DNA of 64,000 nt from Erigeron canadensis (lineage: Eukaryota > Streptophyta > Magnoliopsida > Asterales > Asteraceae). Below the pieces are notes generated by a model that saw only the letters and a list, made by a program, of their open reading frames with translations, was not told the DNA's origin and made no database searches. Position numbers and translations under genes: made by a program. The DNA lies in NCBI RefSeq assembly GCF_010389155.1, contig NC_057769.1:1240001-1304000 (forward strand), in the 5' to 3' direction. Shown in pieces: positions 37,251-49,181 of this stretch; the first letter of the stretch is position 1; each line of letters begins with the position of its first letter.

Positions 37251-39379
37251 ATGGTTAGTTTTTTGTAATTTTAATGTTCACATGCAACTTCACATAGGTT
37301 TGTGCTATATAGGTTTTTGTTATAATATCAAAACCATTTTTGTTGTTAAAAAATTTGCTTATGTAAGAATGATGTTTCTTATGAACTGTAGAATCTGTGT
37401 TTCTAAGTTTAGATGTTACTGTCTTATGTTTGATCTGTATTGGCAAATTTTGCTAATACATGCGGCTTCTTAGTTGCTTTTTTAAGTTTTTATCAATTTT
37501 ATGGGACTGATTTCAGTTCGAGATAATATGAGAAAGTTATAATCTTGTAGGGAGAGATTACTAGTTCTTTGGATACTTCAAATTATGATACTAGTAATCA
37601 CTGTATAACTACAAACACATTTGTACTTGTACCCTACATGTGTTTAAATCCATAAGCCCATAACTATACAATTTGTGGTTTGTATGATGTGTTTTCGCAA
37701 AGAAAACAGCAGAGTTAAATGATAATTTCGTTAACACTTGCATTCAGGGGGTTTATGGAGAATCCAGGAGAAACAAGCCGAGAGGACGTCATCATGGATT
37801 AACTCAGCAAGTAAAACAAGAGATGAAAGAAGCCTTTGAGCTTTTTGATACTGATGGCAATGGTATGTCTTAGATAGAGGTGGCAATTACGGCCCATTTA
37901 CTTATGAAGGGACTTGTTTGCATCTGGTCAAAATGTCAAGGAAAAAAGTCAACTCAAAAGTGCACGGTTTAAACGGGTTGAAACTGGTCCAAAGTCTGTT
38001 TTTAATACGTACACTCTTAAATCTTAATAATGTTGTATTTTGTAATCATAGTCAACAAACTATTTATTATGTAAGGTTGTGTAAATGACCAAGAGAAGTG
38101 TTTCACATAACCCTGTCCGTTTTGACCAGTTATCTTATCTGTCTGACTCTTTAGTATTGCCACCACTCGTATGATGTGAATTCATGAGCCTACGTTATTC
38201 GAATGAATATGATGTGAATTCATGAGCCTACGTTATTCGAATGAATATGATTTACCTTTTGTAATATGTTCCCTTGCATACATAGGCACCATTGATGCCA
38301 AGGAGTTGAGTAATGCAATGAGGTATAGGCTTCATATTACTTTTTTAATTTAGTCTTACATAATAATGGGATTATGCATACAAAGTATGTTGATTCTGTT
38401 TCATTCCAGGGCCCTCGGTTTTGAAATGACCAAGGAGGTAATATTCAACTTTTTATACTTGCTTGAACATTTTACTTTTCATACTTAAAGCATGTAAACT
38501 TTTGTATTTCAGCAAATTAACGATATGATAGCGGATGTAGACAAAGATGGAAGTGGTGCTATTGACTTTGATGAATTTGTGTACATGATGACCGACAAAA
38601 TTGGTGAAAGGAGCAGCAAACAGGAGCTTTCAAAAGCTTTCAACATTCTTGATCATGACAAAAATGTAATCTCTTTTGTATCAATGACCAGTGTTGATTT
38701 TCCAATGAAGAAACTAATGGTTTTTTCTAGTAAAAACAGGGGAAGATATCGGTTTCAGACATCAAGAATATTGCTAAGGAGTTGGGTGTACGTTTTACTG
38801 ATGCAGAGATCCACTCGATGGTGAAAGAAGCTGATCGTGATAGTAAGTGTTTATGGTAATCTTGTTTTTTCTTACTGCATGCTGCTCATTGATACTAGAG
38901 GTGGCAACATGGGTGGGTCTGATCACAGGGTTGGGTCAAAATGAATCAATTTTTAGGTACAGGTCGAAAAGGTTCAAGACGCATTGGGTGGATCCAGAAC
39001 ATTGTTGTCCAAACTTTCAAAATTCTTACCAACAAATATTGTGTCGATTTAATCACAAATTTAACAATGCGAATTGCTTTACAGTTATGCATTAAGATAT
39101 AAACTTTGGTGACCTTTGGCGATTGCTCATCTCCTTGATAGCTATTTCTAGTTTTCCGATTCAGCCATTTAGCTATAAATATAATTCAACCAAGTCAATA
39201 AGTTCTGAAATTCATATGTAAACGACTAAACGAGTCAGAATATTACATATTGGTACCCTCCCAACTGGTGGTTAATAGTTCATCAATAATGGATATTTCG
39301 AATGTATTGTTCAGATGATGGTGAAGTTAACATAGAGGAGTTCATGAGAATGATGCAGGCAACTTCATATGGATATTGA
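37251..39379 (+). CDS. CML20-like: Centrin (caltractin), copy 2
   Basis: Seven coding exons placed exactly as in copy 1: 37251-37253, 37748-37862, 38286-38322, 38410-38437, 38513-38665, 38740-38842, 39315-39379; 167 aa. Exon 1 again supplies only the ATG, followed by GTTAGT. The four EF loops are [36 protein letters not shown] and DRDNDGEVNIEE; loop 3 ends in Asp as in copy 1. It lacks one codon near the N-terminus (GES vs GEQS) and one at the C-terminus. Middle exons are almost identical in protein, while introns share little, so the duplication is old and both copies are under selection. Introns carry a MITE and a 38-bp tandem duplication. Confidence 0.95.
37875..38167. mobile_element. hAT-like MITE in centrin-2 intron 2
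   Basis: It starts TAGAGGTGGCAATTACGG and ends with the inverse GTATTGCCACCACT. Subterminal GGTCAAAATG and TTTGACCAG motifs are inverted. A similar left end occurs in another intron at 38895. Confidence 0.6.
38171..38246. repeat. 38-bp tandem duplication in centrin-2 intron 2
   Basis: Two perfect copies of a 38-bp unit beginning ATGATGTGAATTCATGAGCC, abutting the MITE at 37875-38167. Confidence 0.92.
38895..39012. mobile_element. MITE fragment in centrin-2 intron 6
   Basis: It begins TAGAGGTGGCAACATGGGTG and carries GGGTTGGGTCAAAATG and CAGGTCGAAAAGG, like the left half of the element at 37875. No right end is visible. Confidence 0.45.
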
Positions 39380-39432
39380 GTCAATTTGAATAGGTGTAAA
39401 ACTGTAAATGTATGTAGAATTGTAAAATAATT

Positions 39433-39452
39433 CCTTTCACTAAAGTGAAAGG
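39433..39452 (+). other. Perfect stem-loop in the centrin-2 3' UTR
   Basis: CCTTTCACTAAAGTGAAAGG forms an 8-bp stem with a 4-base loop, 54 bp after the stop codon. Function unknown. Confidence 0.6.
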
Positions 39453-39703
39453 CGGTTTCTGCGAGAGTTAAAACTCCCAACGATATGCTACTTTGGTAAA
39501 TATCTAAAAGATTTCTAATTAGCAATCTGGATCATTACTGGCATCTCTTATTCTACGTTACAATCGGCCGCATCATCTTTTAGCAATGTTTGAATTGTGA
39601 TGCCATTTCCTTTTGATATGATCTTCCACAAATAGTGGTATGTTCAACCCATTTACGGACTGTTTTAATTAAAACTTTGTTAAATTGTCCCTTCTTTGTG
39701 ATT

Positions 39704-39830
39704 CTTTTTTTTTTGAACACGAAAGACGAAATTTCATTAATATGAACTCTAGCAAGGGGCTAGAAGATACATACAAGAATTAAACCGGGAAAAAACTGAA
39801 AGGACTTAGAATATAATAGAATTCTACTGG
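39704..39830 (-). mobile_element. LINE 3' end fragment
   Basis: On the minus strand the segment ends ATGAAATTTCGTCTTTCGTG and then a 3' A run (plus-strand T run at 39704-39714). This pattern is typical of plant L1-type 3' ends. No reverse transcriptase is present; it is 5'-truncated. Confidence 0.5.
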
Positions 39831-42293
39831 GACCAAGTAATACTACAGCAGGTTATTCAATTAGACAGCCAGAGATAGCTAATGCCTTTCAGATCCATGA
39901 AGGCGTGCCGGGGAGAAATTCTTGCTGTCGTTAGCCATGCAGGGAAACTAGCTTATCAATTATTACAATGTTGCCATTTTATTATATACTATGGACTAAA
40001 GGATTTGGTTTTAAAGGATGGAATTGGAATCAACAAAATCAATGGATGCTTCTTGACGAGTTAAACACCCACTTGATGAACTTCGAGAAACAATATTCCA
40101 TGATTATTGTAACAAAAATCAAGATTCCATTCAGGATAAGTCAGGTTGGGTCAGGCAAATGAGTATATATTGTCAAAAACAACTATCAGTGATATTTTAC
40201 AATCTGGAACAATTCTAGAGACTTGAGACCAATGATTTTGACTGTTTTAGCCAAGTTTTAAGCCTTAACTTGCCTGAACAGTTACAGATAACTTACAATC
40301 CAAATAGACCCAACTTCACTGTATAAGGGTCCAAACTTTCGCAGGTGGTTTCTGAAACGCATCAATAGAGCGTTTGAAGTTGAACAGCTGTTGGAGGTCA
40401 TTTTGGTTCATCGCCATTTGTTCCTTTTGAAAGATTAAGCATGAAGCGGGGATGAGCATGTATTAACATGTATTAAAAATCATTTACAGAAACAAATCTT
40501 GCATGTAACGTTTCATACTATACATCACAAACGCTGAAATTCAAACTCTAGATACGCATGACATACCATCAATACTTGGCAGTAACTAGCTGGGTCTGTC
40601 ATTTCCCTATATGTACTACAATGAACTAGCATTTGCTATAAATGTTTGCGATAATATCTTCACAGGCAGAACCCCCTCTTGAAGTGCTTCAGTTTCATGA
40701 CAAGGAAGGCTCTCTACTAAAATTGAGTCCGATATAAATATCCAAACTGAAACAAACAGTAACACCAACCTGCATGATATGCATGTCGACATCAGTGATC
40801 CTTTATATGTGAACAATTTCAATGCAAATGAAATAAGCCAATTAACAAGAGGATGTTAGTCTGCATTTAAACCAGTGTAAGTAGTATGTCTTAAAATCTT
40901 GAACAGAATGATATCTGAGACGCTATGCATTAAACACTTCTGCTCATGTCCCTTAACTTGTCTGTCATTAACAAGAGGATGTTTAACTTATTGCGGGTTA
41001 AAGAGATAAGAAGTTAAAAAAGGAGACAGGTGAAACGGGCCACGACTTGCAAAAAGTAAGTTTGATAGATTAAACCTCCTAAATCATGTTTTATACAAAA
41101 AATTCAGATTCTTACTGAGCTAAAATCAACTTTTATAATCATACTTTGATACACCTGACTATTTGCTAACAAAAAGTGTTTCAGTCACAATCCCAGCCAC
41201 CCAATTTGCCACTTCTACTCTGTAACATATTAAAATTGTATCCTTTTTGTAACTTCCGTGTTAATCCGAATTACTAAACATGAAAGTGAATGAGAATACA
41301 CACGCAGAAAAAAAAAAGCTCAATATTTCAAATGCACAATGAAAATTACGATCAACGCATGGCATATTAAGAAGACAGAAAGAAAAGAAAAGACAGACAA
41401 CAAAACAGGAAAGTGCGAACACGTTGCAATAAGTATCAGCTCTTCAAATTACCTCAAAGAGTTACTTGGACTTATCTTTTATATATGCAAACAAATAAGA
41501 TCTAAGTTATAACAGTGATAACCATGATAAACTTGTCTCAAGATAGATTATTAAGTTTCTTAAGACAAGTCAAAGTAATTACCACAAATAACCAATTAAC
41601 AGGTCTAGAATAATATGTTGCCATTGTGGTAAATTTGTTTATGAAGTCCTCCAACAAATGCCCGACAGAAAAACTATTAAACTACGGACTTCTCTCACTT
41701 GAGCATAACGCCTTCATCTTAGTCATAAAAACTGTTAACTCCCAAGAATGTCCAACAAGACAATTCGGATACAACGGTAAGAATTTCGACTATTTTACAT
41801 TTGAATGAGTTGTAATTTCTGGAATGTCTCTAATGGTTTAAGTGCCTTAAATTAGAAGAATAGCTTAGAAAGAAAACGTCAATGGGAATGAGCAGGGAAC
41901 AGCCGCCTAAAGACCTAAAGTGTATATTTAATTATTCAGTGCATGAAAACTTCTAACAAATAATTATGCCACTAAAGAAATGATGCAATTTATATAATCA
42001 TATTGGACAAGCTATTTCTGTATCAAAAGAAACGACTATTTTGGTACAGTGTTTTAAGTAACTGAACCCCCCTCCCCACGCCTTGTGACTTGCAAAGTAC
42101 TACCCATTTTGACCCAAACCTGTTGTAACCTTTTACCCGACCAGTCGCTACTCATTTCGCAACCTCTATGATACAGAATCAATGCATTTTCATCACTTAA
42201 AGCACTTATTAATCATAGGGTGGTCTTGGTTGAAAGATATTCCCACATAGTCAAATTGGTCAGTACTCTTGTTTACATGTTTATGGTTTTGGC

Positions 42294-43092
42294 TTCTATA
42301 TATTACTAAATTCTATAACCAAGCGTACCTTCTCAAAATTAACAAACCAAACCATTCGTATTCATAGCACTGGCATTCAACTAACCTTACATCCAGGGCA
42401 AAAGAAGCTCAATACAAAAGAGACATGAGGCCTGCAGTGTACCAAGAGGATGTATAATGGGACTGGATTACATTTTAACTAAAAAACCTTACAAAACATA
42501 TTCCTTACTAGAAATGACCTTCTATATATTACTAAATTTTATAACTAAGCATACCTTCTCAGAATTAACAAACCAAACCATTGGTATTCATACGACGGTC
42601 CCCCATAATACGCTCACTTGGGGACATCTTACTCCAGCTGTTCCAAGAGTGTCCGCAAGTTGAACCGTCCGCTTCCTCAGGGCCCTCACTTCCTCACTCA
42701 ACTCACTCAGACGCTCGCCTCACGTCACTTCGCTCGCCTTGGGGGGAAGGCTACTGACGGTAGCGAATCTCAGAATACGAATAAGATCAGAAAGGCCATC
42801 ATAAGAACAAATGAGAAAGGCTTGTAAACTCGTGACGCTGAACGAGACATTCGAAAACTAAAGCACACACTAGAAAGTGCTTCGAAAGGTGTCAGCAGGT
42901 GCGCGGAGCCGGGAGATAGGCCGCCCACCTATTCGATCATATGCCATACTTTCATTAACAAAGAATGGAAACCTGCCTGCTAACAGTAAAGGATATAGCC
43001 AGTGCCAAGAGGATGTATAATGGGACTGGATTACATTTGAACTAAAACAACCTTACAAAACAGATTCCTTATTAGAAATGACCCTCTAAACA
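42294..43092. repeat. Local tandem duplication with a GC-rich insertion
   Basis: Blocks around 42294-42378 and 42450-42510 recur at 42522-42592 and 43008-43092 (shared GAGGATGTATAATGGGACTG and TTAACAAACCAAACCATT). In the second copy the middle is replaced by about 340 bp (about 42594-42940) that is much richer in GC than the surroundings. The insert has a minus-strand open piece with ERLSELSEEVRALRKR (coiled-coil-like), which could derive from a retrotransposon gag or another gene. Not identified. Confidence 0.65.
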
Positions 43093-44353
43093 AGTACAAC
43101 TTACTTGTTGGAAGCCAAATTATCTTGTTCTATTGCATGAGCTTATTACAGAAACTACAGGATAGGAGCTTCATGAAAAGAGAGACCTAGTAGGATACAA
43201 GAGCTAGGCTTGGTGTCGAATCACTCACAATCATGCCAAAAAGTAGCAAGTAGAGTCATTATGAGTAACCTTCCCCACATGTCCCGAAAATTCTTTCTTA
43301 AATGGATTGTAGATGTCATTATTTACAATAATCTCAAGTCTTTTCTAGCAACAAACCCCTATGGGGCACATGCCTAGAAAGGAGACCAGGAATCAAGTCT
43401 CTTTCTTTATTTGATTCCAATTTCTTTCGAGGAACTTAGATGGGAATCTATCTATCGATCATTTTTGTAAGGCCACCACAATTACCTCATTTTATGAATT
43501 TATCTACTAGGTACAACTTGGTTCAAGATGCTTAAAAACACATATGAACATTTTTTTCTTGCTACCTGATTGGCTGATTGTGTCCACATTTAGAGCACAA
43601 ATGTTCCTGCCACCTTCAAATGAGATTTCAATTCTTCCAAAACTAATACAATTGACTGTTGGTGATTTTATGTAATTGATGTTTACCCAAGACCAGGTGA
43701 AATTCAGATGTTCAAGTAAAACTTTTATACTGGTTAAAAGATGCAGAATGCACACTTATATAATTGATTATGAGCATGAAGAAGGCGGTCGGTGGGTGAC
43801 ACCTTTCCTGGGTGCAGGACAGCATTCAGAATCCAAAGTGGAATGCTCAGTTGAGTTACCAATTGGCATCTCTTCACCAAAAGACACATTTTTTTACCAA
43901 ATGTATTTGTGCTTAATATATAGAACACTCCTGTGTCTAAAAAACAAAAATATCTCTATGTTTCTACTCTTAATTTACTTTCCAAAATCTTGAAATATTA
44001 CAATCCAAAAGTGTTTCTAACAGAATTCAAAATTCTATCTTTAATTATTACTAATAGCCACTCCCAATTTCCAGCAATGATAATGACCAAAAAAACACTT
44101 TACAACAAGTTGACAGACAACAAAAAGATCACAAATTTCTTCTTAAAACCTAATCACATAAACAAAAAAAATAATAAAAAAATCCAACCAACCCATAAAA
44201 ATGGAGGTCAGGGTTAGTTATCCAGAAAATCATAAAATTTGCAAAAAACAAAGATATTACAAGAAACATGCATCAAAAACTTCAAAAATCTTGGCTTAAA
44301 AAAGTACTCACCAGCTTAGATTGACAAAAAAGATACCAACTTTAAGGATCTAT

Positions 44354-44470
44354 CTAACCAACATGAAAAGGACCAATATCACCATTACGAAGAGACCCAG
44401 CAATTTCATCAGCGACAGTCATACAAGATATAACCCAACCACTTAAAGCCATCCAAACCATCTTCACCAT
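44354..44470 (-). CDS. Small ORF, 38 aa, probably a conserved plant microprotein
   Basis: ATG at 44470, TAG at 44356-44354. The peptide starts MVKMVWMALSGWVISCMTV and ends ADEIAGSLRNGDIGPFHVG. It has a hydrophobic N-terminal half and a polar end, with codons that look coding against a very AT-rich background. From memory, plant databases contain many short proteins with the same LSGWV-SC-TVADEIA-SLR-GDIGPFHVG pattern, usually called hypothetical; I cannot verify this here. The leader upstream (44471-44690) and a good splice donor about 47 bp after the stop suggest it sits in the first exon of a longer transcript, either as the main product or as a conserved upstream ORF. A frame beginning ATGGATGG overlaps it but closes sooner. 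Confidence 0.58.
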   Translation of the reverse strand: MVKMVWMALSGWVISCMTVADEIAGSLRNGDIGPFHVG

Positions 44471-44879
44471 CCATAGTGTCATACTCCAAGGCACTGCCAT
44501 ATATATATATAATCTTGAATCTACAGCTAAAAAGATTGATACCCAGATGCAAGATTTGTTACTATAATGAAGTCAGTCTCATTCGAGACTTTTATCAAAC
44601 AGTTTGAGTGCATAAACAGTGACAAAGATGTAAATAAGGAGCGTATTGTATTGTGTGTATATTATATTTTATGTTTTATATTTGTGATAAGGAGATGTGA
44701 ACTTGTGTGAAATGAGGGAGTAGAAAGATTGGGGATTTTGGAAGTTTTGGGGATGTAGAAATTCTGCCACACTCAATCAATAGACCGGTGATATTTCACA
44801 TGCCTAAAGATATCACCCACTTGTCACGCCCAATTTTTAGATTTAGACCACCAAGTTTTTTTTATAAAAATAAAATAAA

Positions 44880-45950
44880 AAATATTAGTATATTTTTGAT
44901 ACCTGTGTCAAAAATGTGGAAAATTACGTTTTTATACCTAAAGTTGATTATTTTTTTCATTTTTGATATCAATCATATACGTCGTTTGTTTTTTTCGTTA
45001 ACGTCTTCACGTGACCAGCAGGTGAATGTATCAAAAATATTTTAAAAAATCACTTAGAAACTATAATTGAAAATGTTGACAACTTCGGCTACCAAAAATG
45101 TAATTTTCTAGAAAAATAATAATTGTGGGTTTTTTAAGAGTTTATTTAATTATTTTAACACATTGATTTGGGTTTTTATCTACATTATATTATAACATAT
45201 ATACGAGTATTATTTTTAAAATCTTTTAAGGTATTCATAAGCATACAAATAACTTGTTATTAAAAAAACATATTACTTTAGCTTTATTGTGTAATAATTG
45301 AATTCGGCTTCCAAGTCGTTGCTTGTTGAGACGATTATGTATGTTGTGTGGTGGTCGATTTGGAAGTTTGTCAATGAAAAAATCTTCCGCTCCGTTATAA
45401 AACCCGATAAAGTTGTTCACAACTTTCAAATCGACCGTCACACAATATACATAATCGTCTCAACAAGTAACGACTTGGAAGCCGAATTCAATTGTTACAC
45501 AATAGAGCTAAAATAGTTTTTTTTTTTTTAATAACAAGTTATCTGTATGTTTATGACTTAACCTTAAAAGATTTTAAAAATACTCGTATATATGTTATAA
45601 TAATATAATGTAGATCAAATCCAAAGCTTAAACTTTGTTAAAATTATTAAATAAACTCTTAAAAAATGTATAGTCATTAATTTTTGAGAAAATTACATTT
45701 TCGGTACTTGAAATTGTCAAAGTTTTCAATTATAGTCTCTAAGTGGAAAAAATTTTCATTTGGATACCCTCATGTGTTGGTCACGTGAGGGATTTAACGG
45801 AATAACAAACGGCGTATGTGTTTCGTATCAAAAACGGGAGAAAAAAAATAAACTTCGGTAACCAAAAATGTAATTTTTTTCACTTAGAGACTATAAGTGA
45901 AAATTTTGACAGCTTCAAGTACCAAAAGTGTAATTTTCTCCTTTTTTTTC
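44880..45950. mobile_element. Large foldback (palindromic) element, about 1.07 kb
   Basis: The left and right halves are inverted copies around a centre near 45395. The inner arms (45180-45390 and 45400-45614) match closely, for example AATTGAATTCGGCTTCCAAG against CTTGGAAGCCGAATTCAATT. The outer arms (44910-45110 and 45690-45897) are more diverged and share CACGTGA and AAACGACGTAT-type blocks plus ACTATAATTGAAAA. The right end extends further by a repeat of the ATTACATTTTTGGTA motif. No transposase. Transcripts would fold into a long hairpin. Confidence 0.82.
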
Positions 45951-46703
45951 CTATAAAGGTGCGGAGAAGATTATATTGTCTTAACTAAATTCACGCTAAA
46001 AAATCTCTCACTCAATATCTAATAGGAGCAAAAACCTCCTAATAGTCTTCCCGAATACATGACAACATATGGGGAAACATTGCCTTTGAAGACTTGAACT
46101 TGGTATCCCAAAATCCAAACCCTTATGAAGACACTTCTTTACTATTAGACTAAAAACACACCATTAAAAAAAAAAAAAGCTATTAACCCAATAGTTTAAA
46201 CCACCAAATAATATCTTCTTTTAAACTTTAAATATCGATTTAATTACAAAAACCTCCATGTGGTTTATAAAAAATGAAAGATTTGTAATTTATTATGCAA
46301 AAGTTTGGTTTTTATTTATAAAATAATTTTTTTTTTATGCATGTGATAAACTGTCAATGACAAGTTTTAGTGCTATCATTATCATCTTTCTTTTTATTTT
46401 TCATCAATTATGATTTTCATCTTCAATTTTAGATTCCTATCCACCGTTTTTATTCAAGAACATGGACTATTTGACTAAAAGTGTTAGACTTTTTGCTCAA
46501 AATTATTACCTTTACCAAATGTGTGGACAAAGGTCAAAAGTCAAGGATTAAAACTATAAAAGATTAGGAAAAAAAAATTGAAAATGGAACTTGTACTTTT
46601 TAACAAACCAAATAAACGATATTTATAATTAACTTTTACCAATTACATATATCCCTTAAAAAATGTCAATGTGTGTAGAATATATAGTACTACATTTATG
46701 TTG
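45951..46703. other. Intergenic, repeat-derived, no gene
   Basis: 46000-46140 resembles the minus-strand repeat at 4540-4670 (CTAATAGGAG..AAACCTCC..). The rest is AT-rich without coding signal. Confidence 0.4.
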
Positions 46704-47141
46704 CATTCTTGAGATTTTAATTAAAAGAAAAGAGATGATAGGATTGGATAGGGAAGGGAAAGAAAAAAAATTGTATGGATATAATGTATTCTTGAGTTTA
46801 AAAAAAATATGAAAGAAAAAGAAAAGAATCTAAAAAATTACTTATATTCTTGAGTTTAAATGAAAGGAAAAGAAAAGAAAAAAAAATAGTTTTACAAAGA
46901 TACCCTTATTAAATAAATTATTAGAAATAGATTGAAGGATAAAGTAGTATATTTACTTAATTATTCTTTCCTTTCCTTTCAAATCATGTCAATTTGGCAA
47001 GAAAGTTTTAAGACTAAAAATCTATAAATTTTCTTATCCTTCCATTTCCTTTCTTTTATAAAAAAAAAACTCAAGAATGAAGATTTAATACTATTTTCTA
47101 TCATTTCTTTCTCTATCCCATCTAAAAAAAACTCAAGAATG
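46704..47141. mobile_element. MITE with CATTCTTGAG ends
   Basis: CATTCTTGAG at 46704 and CTCAAGAATG at 47132-47141 form inverted ends. Additional inner copies of the same end motif lie at about 46787, 46847 and 47070, so the element looks nested or repeatedly rearranged. The inside is rich in GAAAGGAAAAG on the left and its complement on the right. Confidence 0.65.
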
Positions 47142-47181
47142 TAGTTTTATATTTATTGATCATGCACCATATATAAGGTGA

Positions 47182-47357
47182 GGATTTTCTTAAGTTGATT
47201 TTTTAACTTGAGTTAAGTTGGGGTAATCTCAACCTTTGAATGAAAATCAAAAGTCATAATTCAATGATCATCTTTAAATTTTGACCCTTAATAAAATATA
47301 AGAGCTAAGGTAATCCTAACTTGACCCCTCAAGTTAAAAGTAACTTAAGGGACCTCC
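47182..47357. mobile_element. Small MITE, GGATTTTCTTAAGTT-type ends
   Basis: Left GGATTTTCTTAAGTT and right AACTTAAGGGACC are inverted, with inner inverted TTAACTTGAG / CTCAAGTTAA. Related to the element at 55810-55956. Confidence 0.55.
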
Positions 47358-47985
47358 ACCCCATATATAACGTATGTTTTATTTTTATTTTTTTCAATAA
47401 AAAAACCACTTACCAATTACGCTTAAAACAGGAAACTTGAAAGTGGATTATAAGGTTATAAAATCAAGGTAACACATTATATTTTTTTTTTCAATAAAAA
47501 AACACTTATCTCCACCCCATTCATGTTAGTGTTTTATTATAAGGTTATAAAATTAAAGGTAAGATTTTTATCAATTTTGAGAGGTTATGTTAATTGTATA
47601 TCGTTTTGTTTTCTTCGTTTTTGCCATACTTTTTTGTCTTTTATTTTTGTTATTTATCGTCTTGATCTTGAATTTGGACACCACTATTATCTATATATTG
47701 TATTCGTGTTGAACATGATCCTGTATGTAATGTACGTGACATAATTAATTAATCTGGTATACAATATGAAACTATATATTTTTTTTATTTTTTTTTAACT
47801 GCAAATATAAAATATGAAACTATTGGAAACTGGAAAGCACTTGATCATTTACAAATGCCGATCCACATGAGACTTTCCAACCTGCAAAAATTAATTAAGC
47901 ATATTTGCATATACCGTTAATTAGCATAAACAAAAAAATGATAAGAGGAAGAAACAAATCAGAAACTAAAAAAAACAGATCGAAG

Positions 47986-48373
47986 CAGTGGCGGAACTAA
48001 AATCAGAAGTGACCCGTAACACAATTTTTTTCCACTAGCATTGTATCAGCATAAAGTAACAATAACAACGCTAACGACTAAATTGTTACGAAGTTTAGCA
48101 TTTCCTTCACAGATTTTTGACTATTTTTAATGACTTTTAAGAATTTTTGGCACTTTTACTTTATCATTTAGTTGTAAAGATACATCTTTATAAGTGTTAT
48201 TGATAAAAAAAAATGTTTCAAAAATTTAAAGTTGGTTACATGACCGGTATTCTATATTTATTTTACCCGTAGCACCAATAAAAAATACATCATTTTTCGA
48301 AAAATTTGAACTACGTGAATTTAGCGGACCCGTAGCCCGGGCTACCCCTGTAAACAATGTAGTTCCGCCCCTG
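47986..48373. mobile_element. Non-autonomous hAT transposon (388 bp) with perfect 8-bp TSD
   Basis: The ends CAGTGGCGGAACTA and TAGTTCCGCCCCTG are inverted. Both are flanked by GATCGAAG (47978-47985 and 48374-48381). No transposase. The short minus-strand frames here come from the element and are not genes. Confidence 0.88.
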
Positions 48374-48691
48374 GATCGAAGGGTACCTGATGAGACGAAA
48401 AAATATAACGTGACCAAGAAATGAGAAAACCAAAGCATAATCTGTATTTGGGAAGTGTTTGTAATTGATGGAGGATTGGAGGTGTATGTATAAATAATAG
48501 TGTTTGCAGATAGAAGATGGTTTCTTTGCTAGTGTTTTCAAAGGGGAGGAATAAAAATTCCATTGTGCGTGTATAGTAGTTTGTAAGAAAAATGTATCTG
48601 TATTTTGTTGCAACATCCTTAAACTAGGATTCATCTAATCTTAAAACAATTCGTCATCCTCTATTTTAGCGATTTATTTTACTATCAACAA

Positions 48692-49181
48692 CAAAAGTAA
48701 GTACTCGCGCATTGTGGCGATGAAATGGTGGGGTGATAGCTAGGTCATAGAGTGTGATATGTCATAAAGTGTGATAGATGATAAGAGTTGATATATTATA
48801 GAAGATGATAGTCAAAATGTCAAATGCCTTAGCCGTACGGGCTCCGTCCTCGAATTTAAAAATTCGTCAAAAGTATATCGAATGCATTTCTAATGAAAAA
48901 GAATGAAATTTTAAGAACACCCATATAATTTTTATAATTGATCGATGTGCGGTTTTTGATAAACGATTTTGAATGAATTTAAGGAATAAATGATTTATGG
49001 AGGAGAGAGAAAGAAAATGATTGGTTAAGATTTGAGGAGAGAAAAAGGGTATTATAGTTATTTTAGGTAAATATATAATAGATAGAAGAGACATTTTGAG
49101 GAAGTACGTAAAATTAATATTGAAAATTTAAGTTCAATGTTGAAAATCTAAAAAAAAATCTGTTTTATAATATAGTATAGA
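48692..49181 (-). mobile_element. Non-autonomous Helitron, family copy 3
   Basis: On the minus strand it starts TCTATACTATATTATAAAAC and ends near CAATGCGCGAGTACTTACTTTTG. It aligns with 18453-18877 and 565-955. The MGVLKIS frame is broken here by a short deletion. Confidence 0.72.

Larger units (their letters stand above)
40430..44690 (-). other. Possible multi-exon, mostly noncoding transcript hosting the 38-residue ORF
   Basis: After the small ORF at 44354-44470 (minus strand) comes a good donor, AAGCTG|GTGAGT, near 44307. Candidate downstream pieces on the same strand include an acceptor followed by a UTR-like exon near 40760 (TGTTTGTTTCAG). No long coding exon was found between. This is inferred from splice-like signals only. 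Confidence 0.3.

Noticed and set aside
45235..45516. Overlapping open frames on both strands (about 70 codons each)
   Set aside because: They lie in the arms and centre of the palindrome and mirror each other; no start context, family or codon bias.
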